A stretch of DNA of 64,000 bases from Serinicoccus kebangsaanensis (GTDB taxonomy: Bacteria > Actinomycetota > Actinomycetes > Actinomycetales > Dermatophilaceae). Shown in pieces: positions 1-7,614 of this stretch. Both the position numbers and the translations under genes were made by a program. The first letter of the stretch is position 1. Every line of letters begins with the position of its first letter. The DNA is taken from NCBI RefSeq assembly GCF_008919445.1, contig NZ_VSLG01000005.1, forward strand, positions 1-64,000. The letters are read 5' to 3'. A model generated the notes under the pieces. The model searched no databases. It saw only the letters and a list, made by a program, of their open reading frames with translations, and was not told where the DNA came from.

Positions 1-22
1 AACCAGGAAGAGAACTGACATG

Positions 23-72
23 CAGGGGGTCAGCTTTCACCTGCCGTCAGGGGGTCAGATTTGGCCTGCCGT
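23..72. mobile_element. Tandem 25-bp repeats, probable IS21-like element end
   Basis: Two adjacent 25-bp units (23-47 and 48-72) match at 22 of 25 positions. Each begins CAGGGGGTCAG and ends CCTGCCGT, and the second is followed by TGACAGC. Short tandem GGGGTCA-type repeats of this kind are typical of IS21/IstAB element termini, which carry repeated transposase binding sites. No transposase lies in the window, so the body of the element would be upstream of position 1. The family assignment rests on the repeat style only. Confidence 0.45.
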
Positions 73-227
73 TGACAGCTCTGGCCCCAGCCTCGGAGAC
101 TCTTGAGTCGACTCGAAGGGACCGGATTGCTACTCAGCAGGTGTCGCCGCTTGGGCCAGGGCCGGCAGGAGTCTGACTGCTGGCATGGCCGTGGCCACAG
201 CGTTGTCACATACGCGCCATGCGCAGC

Positions 228-297
228 GTCGTCGCAGGTCAAGAGGCCGATGGTGAGGTTCCCGGCGCCTCCTCTCTGTGTCCCACGCTGTGCGGCT
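228..297. repeat. Dispersed ~70-bp repeat, copy A
   Basis: This stretch aligns with 6064-6135 in the same orientation. The best-conserved parts are TGGTGAGGTTCCC near the middle and CACGCTGTGCGGCT at the end, with roughly 75-80% identity overall by eye and one single-base gap. It lies between the element end at 72 and the terminator of the GntR gene. Apart from this repeat I see no gene in 73-417. The nature of the repeat is unknown. Confidence 0.5.
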
Positions 298-417
298 CGT
301 CGCCGCTCGGCCCTAGTTTCCGCAGAACGACGCGGATCTGGGGTCTTGTGTTGGTGGACCGGCTGAGAGAGCCTCTTTCGGCCCGTTGCGCGTCCGGCTG
401 GCGTCGTAGGAGCGCGA

Positions 418-437
418 GGAGCGTTCGCAAACGCTCC
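418..437 (-). terminator. Hairpin after GntR gene
   Basis: GGAGCGTT and AACGCTCC form a perfect 8-bp stem with a 4-nt loop, starting six bases beyond the stop codon of the minus-strand GntR gene. There is no clear U tract, which is common for terminators in high-GC actinobacteria. Confidence 0.55.
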
Positions 438-443
438 AGGTGT

Positions 444-1199
444 TTATCGTCCGACGTGGTATCCGTTGGGTCCGAAGGACATGGTGAGCGCGTAGCGGTC
501 GGCGCGCACTGTGGTGCGGCGGCATTCGACCGGCTGGCCTTCGAGGGTGCCGGTGCGTTCGATGAGTAGTGCTGCGGTGGGGGATCGCACGCCGAGTTGC
601 TGCGCTTGTTCGGGGCCGAGGAGAGTCGCGGTGATGCGTTCTCGGCCACCGTCGGGTCGGGACATTCCGTGCCTCTCGAGCTCGGTGTAGAGGGCGGTGC
701 GGGTGAAGTCGCTGCTGACCAGCGGCGCGGCCACGCTTGCCGGCATCCAGACGTCGTCGTGTGCCAGGGGCATACCGTCGGCGAGGCGGACGCGTTCCAG
801 GCCGAAGAGGTCGGTGTCGGTGGCCAGGCCCAGGGCGGTGGCGGCTTGTTCGTTCTTGGTGATGCCGCAGCGCAGCACGGTGCTGGTCTGGGCCAGTCCT
901 TGGGACTCGACCTCGGCGAACATCGAGTAGAGGGTCCCCAGCGGTTGCTCGATGGTGGTCGCCAGCACCTCGCTGCGGCGGCCCCGGCCGGAGCGCACCA
1001 GGCCGGCGGCGCGGATCCGGCGCAGCGCCTCGCGGACGGTATGCCGGGAGACGGCATACTCCTCCCGCAGCTCTCCCTCGGCCGGGAAACCCCGGGTGAA
1101 CTCGCCCGCCTCGAGGCGCCGCAGCAGATCCGCGTGCAGCTGTGCCCAGAGCGGCTGTGCGCTGGTCCGGTCGAGTCTCACCTCATCCAGGGTAGCCAC
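444..1199 (-). CDS. GntR/HutC-family transcriptional regulator
   Basis: This 251-residue protein has an N-terminal winged helix-turn-helix of the GntR type (about residues 10-75, with the recognition-helix text YAVSRHTVREALRRI) and a C-terminal UTRA ligand-binding domain (about residues 90-245). The start is a GTG. HutC-type regulators usually bind a small effector and repress neighbouring catabolic or transport genes. The gene lies 20 bp after a TauE-family exporter on the same strand, so it could be the last gene of the sulfur operon or an independent regulator. The effector cannot be read from the sequence. Confidence 0.85.
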   Translation of the reverse strand: MATLDEVRLDRTSAQPLWAQLHADLLRRLEAGEFTRGFPAEGELREEYAVSRHTVREALRRIRAAGLVRSGRGRRSEVLATTIEQPLGTLYSMFAEVESQGLAQTSTVLRCGITKNEQAATALGLATDTDLFGLERVRLADGMPLAHDDVWMPASVAAPLVSSDFTRTALYTELERHGMSRPDGGRERITATLLGPEQAQQLGVRSPTAALLIERTGTLEGQPVECRRTTVRADRYALTMSFGPNGYHVGR

Positions 1200-1219
1200 G
1201 GGAGGTTAGCGAGGAGAGG

Positions 1220-1981
1220 TCACCGTGCCAGGGCTGGGACGACGACCTCTTGGACGATGATGAACGCCGCCATGACCAGGACGAACCACCCGAACATGGT
1301 GCGCAGCAGATCGGGTCTGATGCGGTCGGCGAGCGGCCCGCCGAGCAGGGCGCCCACCACGGCCGCGGCGGTGACCGCCCCGGCCGTGGTCCAGTCGATG
1401 TGCACCGAGGCGAGGTACCCGCCCAGGCCGGCCGCGGACTTCAGGGCGATGACGACGAGCGAGGTCCCCACGGCCACCGGCATCGGCAGGCCGCCCAGGA
1501 GGGCCAGCGCCGGCACGACGAGGAAGCCGCCGCCCGCGCCGACCAGGCCGGTGACCAGACCGACGACCAGACCTTCCAGGACGACCTGGGGCACAGGGAG
1601 GCGGTCGTGCACCTTGCGCGGGTCAAGGTCGCGGCGTCCGCGCAGCATGGCGAAGGCCGTGGCGAGCATCATGGCCGCGAAGCCGACGAGCAGCCAGTGG
1701 CCCGGCACGTAGGCGGCGAGCCGGCCACCGGCATACGCCCCCGCCATCCCCGCCACGCCGAAGACGAGCCCGGTCCGCCACTGGACCCGCCCGGCCCTGG
1801 CGTGCGAGACCGCACCCACGGCGCTGGTCACGCCGACGACGAGCAGCGAGGTGGCGATCGCCTCCTTCGTCTCCATCCCGGCGACGTAGACGAGCAGTGG
1901 CACCATGAGGATCGAGCCGCCGCCGCCGAGCAGGCCGAGGGTGACCCCGACCAGCGCGGCGAGGAGGACGAGGACGAGCAC
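1220..1981 (-). CDS. TauE/SafE-family membrane exporter
   Basis: This is a 253-residue integral membrane protein with about eight hydrophobic segments and the duplicated glycine-rich signatures LGLLGGGGSILMVPLL and GLVGAGGGFLVVPALALLGG. These are diagnostic of the TauE/SafE (DUF81) family, which exports sulfite, sulfoacetate or related anions. The GTG start lies two bases beyond the stop of the rhodanese gene, so the two are translationally coupled. Together with the rhodanese and the divergent MBL/rhodanese enzyme, the likely job is export of sulfite made during persulfide or thiosulfate oxidation. The transported anion is inferred from context. Confidence 0.85.
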   Translation of the reverse strand: MLVLVLLAALVGVTLGLLGGGGSILMVPLLVYVAGMETKEAIATSLLVVGVTSAVGAVSHARAGRVQWRTGLVFGVAGMAGAYAGGRLAAYVPGHWLLVGFAAMMLATAFAMLRGRRDLDPRKVHDRLPVPQVVLEGLVVGLVTGLVGAGGGFLVVPALALLGGLPMPVAVGTSLVVIALKSAAGLGGYLASVHIDWTTAGAVTAAAVVGALLGGPLADRIRPDLLRTMFGWFVLVMAAFIIVQEVVVPALAR

Positions 1982-1983
1982 GG

Positions 1984-2568
1984 TCAGCGACCCGTCAGCT
2001 GGGCGACGAGCTGGGCCGGGTCGGTCCCCTTGACCTGGTTGTAGGGCAGCCTGGAGAGCAGCATCCCCATCGCGCAGGTGTTGCTCAGCGCGGCGAAGGT
2101 GAGGCCGGCGCCGATGCCGCCGGCGACCCACTTGGCGCCTGGCACGACGGTGCTGGTGAGGATGCTGGTGAGGACGATGCTGCCGGCGACGAGCCGGACC
2201 TGGCGCTCCAGCTCCCAGCGCTGGGCGCCGCGGACGACCCGCTGGCCCGAGCTCTGCCAGGCGCCCATCCCGCCACGCAGGACGTGGAGGTTGTCGCTGC
2301 CGGCGGCGCTGAGGGTGATGTCGGCCTGCTCGGCCCGCGCGCCGGACCGGCAGACGAGCACGACGTCGGTGTCCAGGTGCCGGGCGATGTCGGCGCGGTG
2401 CTCCTTGAGCGTGTCCAGCGGCACGTTGTAGGAGCCCTCGATGTGGGCCGACTCGAACTCGGCGGGGGTGCGGACGTCCAGGACGAGCAGGTCGGCTCCG
2501 GCGGCGCGGCGCTCGGCGAGCCACTGGGCGTCGACGGTCGTGCTCGTGCTGGCGGGGGTGTTGCTCAC
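1984..2568 (-). CDS. Rhodanese domain protein with DUF2892 membrane tail
   Basis: This 194-residue protein has a single rhodanese domain (about residues 8-105) with the sulfur-accepting cysteine in VLVCRSGARA. A C-terminal DUF2892-type segment has two hydrophobic stretches (about residues 125-170), placing the sulfurtransferase at the membrane. I chose the GTG at 2568 because GAGGAGCG precedes it at good spacing and the product then starts immediately before the rhodanese fold; an earlier in-frame ATG at 2640 lies inside the divergent promoter. It heads the operon rhodanese, TauE and perhaps GntR, divergent from a persulfide-dioxygenase-like gene. It probably moves sulfane sulfur between carriers. 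Confidence 0.87.
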   Translation of the reverse strand: MSNTPASTSTTVDAQWLAERRAAGADLLVLDVRTPAEFESAHIEGSYNVPLDTLKEHRADIARHLDTDVVLVCRSGARAEQADITLSAAGSDNLHVLRGGMGAWQSSGQRVVRGAQRWELERQVRLVAGSIVLTSILTSTVVPGAKWVAGGIGAGLTFAALSNTCAMGMLLSRLPYNQVKGTDPAQLVAQLTGR

Positions 2569-2630
2569 GTTCGCTCCTCGAGTGGTGGGGAAGATGTGCA
2601 GGGGTGGCGCTGTTGCACCGGGCAGCAATA

Positions 2631-2648
2631 GTACGTACATTTAGGTAC
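2631..2648. promoter_or_regulatory. Palindrome-rich divergent promoter of the sulfur genes
   Basis: GTACGTACATTTAGGTAC is an AT-rich island in a GC-rich region. It contains the palindrome GTACGTAC and an inverted GTAC/GTAC arrangement, and sits between the divergent rhodanese (start 2568) and MBL (start 2681) genes. It is a plausible operator for a sulfide- or persulfide-sensing repressor, but no ArsR- or CsoR-type gene is in the window. Confidence 0.4.
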
Positions 2649-2680
2649 GCCGCCAAACCGAAGGAGAGAGAGCACCCCTC

Positions 2681-4033
2681 ATGGACGTCACCGTCATCGA
2701 CACCTCCGCCCTGGGCGACCGGTCCTACCTTGTGCACGACGGCGAGGTGGCCCTGGTCGTGGACCCGCAGCGCGACATCGACCGCGTCACCGCCGCCGCC
2801 GACGAGGCGGGGGTGCGGATCACCCACGTCGCGGAGACGCACATCCACAACGACTACGTCACCGGTGGGCTCGAGCTCGCCCGGGCGACGGGAGCGGCAT
2901 ACCTCGTCAACGCCGCCGACCCGGTGCAGTTCGACCGCACCCCGATCAGCGACGGCGAGAGCGTGGCCGTCGGCGGTCTGCAGGTGCAGGCGGTCGCCAC
3001 GCCGGGTCACACCGAGACCCACCTGTCCTACGTCGTCACGCACGAGGGCGAGCAGGCCGTCTTCTCCGGCGGCAGCCTGCTCTTCGGCTCGGTCGGGCGC
3101 ACCGACCTCGTCGCGGCGGCCAAGACGACCGAGCTCACGCACGCGCAGTATGCCTCCGTGCGGCGGCTCGTGGGGGAGTCCCAGGACGACGCCGCGCTCT
3201 ACCCCACCCATGGCTTCGGGTCGTTCTGCTCCAGCGGGCCGGCGACGGGCGCCGAGAGCTCGACGATCGCCGAGCAGCGGGAGCACAACCACGCCCTGAC
3301 CGACCAGGACGAGGCCCACTTCGTCGAGCAGCTCATCGCCAACCTCACCGCCTACCCGACCTACTACGCCCACATGGGTCCGGCCAACCTCAAGGGCCCG
3401 CAGCCGGTCGACCTGGCCGTCCCCGAGCCGCTGGACGCCGAGGAGCTGACCCGGCGCCTGGAGCAGGGGGAGTGGGTCGTCGACCTGCGCGAGCGCGTGG
3501 CCTTCGCCGATGGCCACCTCTCGGGCGCGGTGAGCTTCGAGTACGGCAACGGGGCCAGCTTCACCACCTTCCTGGGCTGGGTGCTGCCGTGGAACGACCG
3601 CATCACGCTGGCCGGCAGCCGGGAGCAGGTCGAGGCCGCCATCCGCGACCTGTCCCGCATCGGCATCGATTCCCCGGACGCCGCGCTCGGCACCGACCCC
3701 GCGCAGCTCGCCCCGGACGCCGCCACCGCGTCCTACCCCCGCGTGGGCTGGGAGCAGATGCTCCAGGAGCGCGGCGCGGACGAGGCCGTGCTCGACGTGC
3801 GCCGGACCGACGAGTTCGCCGCCTCGCACGTCGAGGGCGCGGTCAACGTGCCGCTGCACGAGCTGCTGACCCGCATGGACGAGGTGCCGACCGGCACCGT
3901 CTGGGTGCACTGCGGCTCGGGCTACCGCGCCGGCGTGGCCGCCAGCCTCATCCAGCGTGCCGGTGGCTCCCCGGTCCACGTGGACGCGGGCTTCGCCAAT
4001 GCAGAGGCGGCCGGAGTCGTGCTCGACTCCTGA
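2681..4033 (+). CDS. MBL-fold hydrolase fused to two rhodanese domains (persulfide dioxygenase-like)
   Basis: The 450-residue protein begins with a metallo-beta-lactamase domain (residues 1-230). Metal ligands are visible at H54, H56, D58 (HIHND), H110, D142 and H177, the ETHE1/Blh arrangement of persulfide dioxygenases. Two rhodanese domains follow. The first (about 250-345) lacks a catalytic cysteine. The second (about 355-450) has it in HCGSGYRA. Enzymes of this layout oxidise glutathione or other persulfides to sulfite. GGAGAGAG precedes the ATG. The divergent rhodanese and TauE exporter fit a chain of sulfane-sulfur transfer, oxidation to sulfite, then sulfite export. The exact thiol carrier in this organism is not shown. 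Confidence 0.88.
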   Translation: MDVTVIDTSALGDRSYLVHDGEVALVVDPQRDIDRVTAAADEAGVRITHVAETHIHNDYVTGGLELARATGAAYLVNAADPVQFDRTPISDGESVAVGGLQVQAVATPGHTETHLSYVVTHEGEQAVFSGGSLLFGSVGRTDLVAAAKTTELTHAQYASVRRLVGESQDDAALYPTHGFGSFCSSGPATGAESSTIAEQREHNHALTDQDEAHFVEQLIANLTAYPTYYAHMGPANLKGPQPVDLAVPEPLDAEELTRRLEQGEWVVDLRERVAFADGHLSGAVSFEYGNGASFTTFLGWVLPWNDRITLAGSREQVEAAIRDLSRIGIDSPDAALGTDPAQLAPDAATASYPRVGWEQMLQERGADEAVLDVRRTDEFAASHVEGAVNVPLHELLTRMDEVPTGTVWVHCGSGYRAGVAASLIQRAGGSPVHVDAGFANAEAAGVVLDS

Positions 4034-4245
4034 GCAGGCCGGCGTCGTGCCGCATCCGCGGTTGCTTCGAGCGCGGTCATCGTCATGCCTCGCCGCGGAA
4101 CCCGGTCGTGAGGATTGAACCCGTGCGGGCAGCCCAAGACGGCTCGGCGCCACGGGCGCCACTGCTGCTCCAATGCGTGCTGGTCCATCGCGGGCCATAG
4201 CCACGGGAACGTCGTTGTCCGGTGTGCCGGTGACCCCTCCGCCTC

Positions 4246-4274
4246 TTGTGCGGTTCTCCGAAGAGGAGTACAAT
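4246..4274 (+). promoter_or_regulatory. Promoter of the cysteine-rich protein gene
   Basis: TTGTGC (4246-4251), a 17-bp spacer and TACAAT (4269-4274) make a good sigma-70-type promoter 26 bp before the start at 4300. The rest of 4034-4245 shows no gene that I can support. Confidence 0.5.
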
Positions 4275-4299
4275 TTCGCCGCCTAGGGAGGTGGTCTCA

Positions 4300-4833
4300 A
4301 TGGAGAGACCGCGCATCAATCAGGTGGCAGAGACGATTGCCAACAACCCGAACCCTGACCGCACCGAGGTCTTAGGTTTCGTTGCATCCGCTGATGACAC
4401 GTCTGTCCTCCTGTATCTGGACGCCGACGGCCGACTGGGACTGGAGATCAGGACGGAGGATGTGCTGGACTTCGTCGATCCCCCGGATGACGAATCGCCG
4501 TCCTCGTTCTATGTCGACCCTGACGCCGTCCTGACCACCCGCGTCTCTCGCCGTCTGCGTGCTGCCGAGCTCGAATTGCCCGTGACGCTCCCGCAGGCGC
4601 CGGGTGCAACGGGAGGGTGTGGATGCGAACAGGCTGAACTGGCCCCGAAGGACCCGGGCACGGGCGGAGGAAGCAGTCTGAATTGCTACGTGAGTTGCAA
4701 CAGCAAATACCGGGCCTGTCTGGGACTGTTCCCCTCCGAAGAGACCAGGAAGCGGTGCACGGTGCGCCTGCAGGCGTGCCGTCTGGCCTGCGCGCTGTGG
4801 GGAGACATCGGCGACTGGGTCACCACTCAGTAG
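4300..4833 (+). CDS. Hypothetical protein with C-terminal six-cysteine helical hairpin
   Basis: I do not recognise this 177-residue protein. Residues 1-110 look like an acidic, soluble domain (LLYLDADGRLGLEI, DFVDPPDDESPSS) and there is no signal peptide. A Gly/Pro-rich linker containing CGC follows. The last 45 residues hold six cysteines with mirror-symmetric spacing, C-x3-C-x6-C-x12-C-x6-C-x3-C. On two antiparallel helices these would line one face of each helix and could form three cross-links or a metal site. The arrangement recalls CX3C alpha-hairpin peptides, but no family is claimed. I chose ATG 4300 because GGGAGGTG precedes it. It stands alone behind its own promoter, in sequence of lower GC than the surroundings. 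Confidence 0.7.
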   Translation: MERPRINQVAETIANNPNPDRTEVLGFVASADDTSVLLYLDADGRLGLEIRTEDVLDFVDPPDDESPSSFYVDPDAVLTTRVSRRLRAAELELPVTLPQAPGATGGCGCEQAELAPKDPGTGGGSSLNCYVSCNSKYRACLGLFPSEETRKRCTVRLQACRLACALWGDIGDWVTTQ

Positions 4834-5179
4834 CCCATGCACCCCCCGGCCGACCGGCCGGCAAGCCCTCTTCCGCTTCCGCACAGGATTTGCTGCTCTG
4901 TCGGATCACCACAGTTCGCCGACCGGCCCCGGTTCACCGGGCAACTGGCCGTGCAGGCACCAGCCGATGGTTCGGGGTCATATGTCACCGGTCGCCCGGG
5001 GGCCTGATCGACGTGTGCGTGGTCCGGCGCTCTGTCGAGCCACCATCGGGCACACCCTCGATCTCGTCACACCGCCTGAGACGACCTGTCCGGCGCTGTT
5101 CACGAAGCCGTAATGATTGCGGTATCACGTGAGTTCTAGCCTCAGAGCATCCGCATCGTGTCGACCTCGGGAGCCCGCC
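4834..5179. other. Non-coding gap of ~345 bp
   Basis: I see no convincing gene here. The last 80 bases include TTCACG followed by TATCAC at promoter-like spacing (about 5100-5128), which may drive the secreted-protein gene at 5180. Confidence 0.4.
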
Positions 5180-5821
5180 ATGAAGACATCCTCAGCCCTT
5201 GGGCTGCGATCGGTGACGGTCGTCGCCGCCGTAGCTGCCCTTGTCGCGACGACGTTGCCTGCTGCGGCGGCGCAACGACCGGCCGCGGGGTTACAGGTCA
5301 GCTGTACGGTCACGGGCACCTCCGCCAACGGGGCGCGGATCCACACGACCGACCGCACCGAGCTGGTGCAGTTCTTCGGCGTCAATCCCCTCAATGGTGC
5401 GGGCATCCGCGACGAGGGCTTTCAGACCCTCGCCGGGCCGGCCAGCACGGGGGTGAACCGTCGCTCTCCGGTCGTGCAGGTGGGGCTGGATACGTCCTAT
5501 CGCAGCACCATCGTCGCGCCGGGCGTCAAGATGCCGGTCCTGGACACGCGCACTGATGGTGGCCCCCCGGTGGTCTTCCTCGGCATCGGTCCCTCACCTG
5601 CCACGCAGACGCGGCTCGACCGACTCAGGTCGACAGATCCGCAACGGGCGCGACAGCTCGAGGCGCAGTTGTGGGAGTTGGGTGGGCCGGTGCCGACGAT
5701 CTTCTACGGCAGCCTCGCCCAGGAACCTGTCAGCTTTTCGTTGGCTCTGCCCGAGATCTACCGCGGTCGAGCCGTCGCCACCCCCGATCAACGTGACCTG
5801 CCAGCGCTGAGCATGCCGTAG
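5180..5821 (+). CDS. Secreted hypothetical protein
   Basis: The 213-residue product starts with a clear Sec signal peptide: MKTSS, then a hydrophobic core AVAALVATTLPAAAA, with likely cleavage after AAA near residue 33. The mature part has no motif I recognise. It contains one cysteine early on (QVSCTVTG) and proline- and glycine-rich loops, with no membrane segment, so it is probably exported and free or wall-associated. I chose ATG 5180 because it directly begins the signal peptide; only a weak purine stretch (CGGGAG) precedes it. It follows the cysteine-rich gene on the same strand but with a 345-bp gap, so a shared operon is unlikely. Confidence 0.7.
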   Translation: MKTSSALGLRSVTVVAAVAALVATTLPAAAAQRPAAGLQVSCTVTGTSANGARIHTTDRTELVQFFGVNPLNGAGIRDEGFQTLAGPASTGVNRRSPVVQVGLDTSYRSTIVAPGVKMPVLDTRTDGGPPVVFLGIGPSPATQTRLDRLRSTDPQRARQLEAQLWELGGPVPTIFYGSLAQEPVSFSLALPEIYRGRAVATPDQRDLPALSMP

Positions 5822-6063
5822 AGGAACCGTTGCAGGGTGCTGGGGAAGTCAGGTCCGCCATCCGTTCGGTGCGATGCCGGCCGGGACAGCGTTCAGCACG
5901 AGTCAGGCTCACCCGTGCGCTGGGACCGCTGGCCGCATGCCTAGGAACGGGCACCATAGGGGAGGTGCTCGTACCCAGAGACCACTGCCACCGGCCACTC
6001 CCCAGTGCCTCGAGCACCCCGGGGGGCTGGGTCACAGGCCTGTCACAGGCGCGGTGCCTGAGG

Positions 6064-6135
6064 TGTCGGCGCAGTTCAGAGGGCTGGTGGTGAGGTTCCC
6101 GCCACCTCCGCGCACGTGTCTCACGCTGTGCGGCT
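6064..6135. repeat. Dispersed ~70-bp repeat, copy B
   Basis: This is the second copy of the sequence at 228-297, in the same orientation, with TGGTGAGGTTCCC (6088-6100) and CACGCTGTGCGGCT (6122-6135) conserved. It lies in the 440-bp gap 5822-6259, in which I see no gene; GTCACAGGC also occurs twice in this gap. Confidence 0.5.
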
Positions 6136-6259
6136 GTCGCGCTTCACGCCAAGCACTTCGCTGGGGGAGTCCGATGTCAGTCCTCATGCTGGCTCACAAG
6201 CCGTCCTTGTCGACGTCGGGCCTGCTCGGTGAATGTTACCGAGGTGTGCTCGGGGTCTG

Positions 6260-7246
6260 TCAGCGCAGGCTGAACCCGAGTGGGAGGGGATCTCCCTCAG
6301 TGGCGGTGAAGGTGGTGGTACCGACAGCGAATGCCGTTCCGGTGACCTCCGGGACTACTCCATCGGCAGAGTGATCGACGACGCGTGAGAGAAATTTGGT
6401 GCCGATGATCGAGTCGTGGGTGAGCCAGTCGCCTTGGCCCAGCTGTCCCGTCTCGGCCAACAGGGCCGTCCGCGCGGCCGTTCCCGATCCGCAGGGGGAG
6501 CGGTCGACCTGGCCGTCGGCGAAGATGGTGACGTTCCTCTGCCACGGACCGGTGTCCGTGCGACCGAGATCGTCGACCAGGATGGTGCCGTATACCCCGG
6601 AGAGTCGATGGTCGTTCAGTCTCGCGGCGGGATGATCGTTCAGCGCCCACTTGACCTCGCGCCCGAGGCGGATCAGTTCTGTCGTGTTCTCCGGTTGTAC
6701 CGTGAGGCCGACGTCATTCGCCCGGAGCGTGGCGTAGACGGCGCCGCCGTAGATGAGGTCGACCGTGACGTGCCCGCGAGTGGCTTCCACGGGGATGCCT
6801 GTTTCCAGCACGCGCGATGCCACGCTCCCGAAGATGACACCCACGGTTCGACCGTTCTCGCGCTGCACGCGCGCCTGCACACGGCCGCTCGGGACGTCGA
6901 TGGTCACGACCGCTTCTCCGTGGTCAGGAGCCGGGACGCGGCCGGTGGCGACGGCCCAAGCCCCGAGGGCCATCGTGCCGTGACCACACGCGGTGGAGAA
7001 GCCGTCCTTGTGCCAGAACAAGACGCCGAAGTCCGCTCCCTCATCGTCCGGCGGGGTGATGAATCCGCCGTACATGTCGTCGTGCCCCCGAGGTTCGAGG
7101 CACAGGAACCGGCGCACGGTGTCCGGCTCGCCCGACATCGCCTTGATGCGGCGCTCAGCGACGGTAGATCCTTGCGTCGTCACCGTCGTGGCGATGCGGA
7201 ACGGCTCTCCAGCGGTGTGCCAGTCTTCCGTCGTGATCGACTCCAT
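6260..7246 (-). CDS. Proline racemase / hydroxyproline epimerase family enzyme
   Basis: This 328-residue enzyme has both catalytic cysteines of the proline racemase superfamily: C87 in TACGHGT and C252 in SPCGSGT. Two cysteines point to racemase or 4-hydroxyproline 2-epimerase chemistry, whereas trans-3-hydroxyproline dehydratases have one of them replaced. I chose the ATG at 7246 because AGGAGGACTCAAGAC precedes it; the reading frame stays open for 32 further codons upstream without a better start. Hydroxyproline epimerases often cluster with DHDPS-family deaminases, and such a gene lies at 9616-10611, but the two are not in one operon here. The substrate (proline or a hydroxyproline) is not decided by sequence. 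Confidence 0.85.
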   Translation of the reverse strand: MESITTEDWHTAGEPFRIATTVTTQGSTVAERRIKAMSGEPDTVRRFLCLEPRGHDDMYGGFITPPDDEGADFGVLFWHKDGFSTACGHGTMALGAWAVATGRVPAPDHGEAVVTIDVPSGRVQARVQRENGRTVGVIFGSVASRVLETGIPVEATRGHVTVDLIYGGAVYATLRANDVGLTVQPENTTELIRLGREVKWALNDHPAARLNDHRLSGVYGTILVDDLGRTDTGPWQRNVTIFADGQVDRSPCGSGTAARTALLAETGQLGQGDWLTHDSIIGTKFLSRVVDHSADGVVPEVTGTAFAVGTTTFTATEGDPLPLGFSLR

Positions 7247-7390
7247 GTCTTGAGTCCTCCTGAGGACCGGATGCGGAAACGCTCGATCTGGGGGTCGGCG
7301 AACCCTCGCCCACGCTAACCTGCTGCGCTCGACAGGGACCAACGCTTGTCGAACCCAAGCTGGTTGAGATGTGCGCGGTCGTGTCCAGGT

Positions 7391-7537
7391 TCATGTGGTC
7401 TCGGTCTGGAGCGCGGGGCCGAGCAGCAGTCCGCCGTCGATGACGTACTCCGACGCGGTGATGAAGGATGCGTCGGAGGAGGTGAGGAACAGCAGCAACT
7501 GGGTGACGTCGGTCGGCTCCCCGAGTCGGGGGATCAT
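7391..7537 (-). pseudogene. 3' remnant of a short-chain dehydrogenase (SDR)
   Basis: The 48 codons before the TGA at 7391 read MIPRLGEPTDVTQL, then FLTSSDASFITASEYV and IDGGLLLGP. This is the classic C-terminal end of an SDR: RLGEPxDV, FLxSDxASxITG-like and vDGG. The Rossmann fold and the catalytic Ser/Tyr/Lys are absent upstream, where unrelated sequence begins. It is a truncated gene left by deletion or insertion, next to a frameshifted hydrolase. Confidence 0.75.
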
Positions 7538-7583
7538 TGAACTGTCACGTCCGGGTGCTTTGTTGATCCTGTATCAGCTGGAC

Positions 7584-7591
7584 GGTATACC
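7584..7591. promoter_or_regulatory. GGTATACC palindrome upstream of the hydrolase
   Basis: GGTATACC is a perfect 8-bp palindrome 24 bp before the hydrolase start. It shares its core with sites at 20452, 20936 and 26414, so it may be read by the same GntR-type regulator. Confidence 0.4.
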
Positions 7592-7614
7592 GGATGAGGA
7601 GCGAAGGAGCAGTC

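Noticed and set aside
1220-4273. Very long minus-strand open frame (over 1,000 codons)
   Set aside because: Only its last 254 codons are real (TauE exporter). The rest is the complement of the MBL/rhodanese gene and of the rhodanese gene in another frame, with the low-complexity Arg/Gly/Ala text typical of antisense in GC-rich DNA.
5180-5821. Toxin or bacteriocin secreted with the cysteine-rich protein
   Set aside because: The two genes are 345 bp apart with separate promoters, and no transporter, immunity or maturation gene lies nearby.
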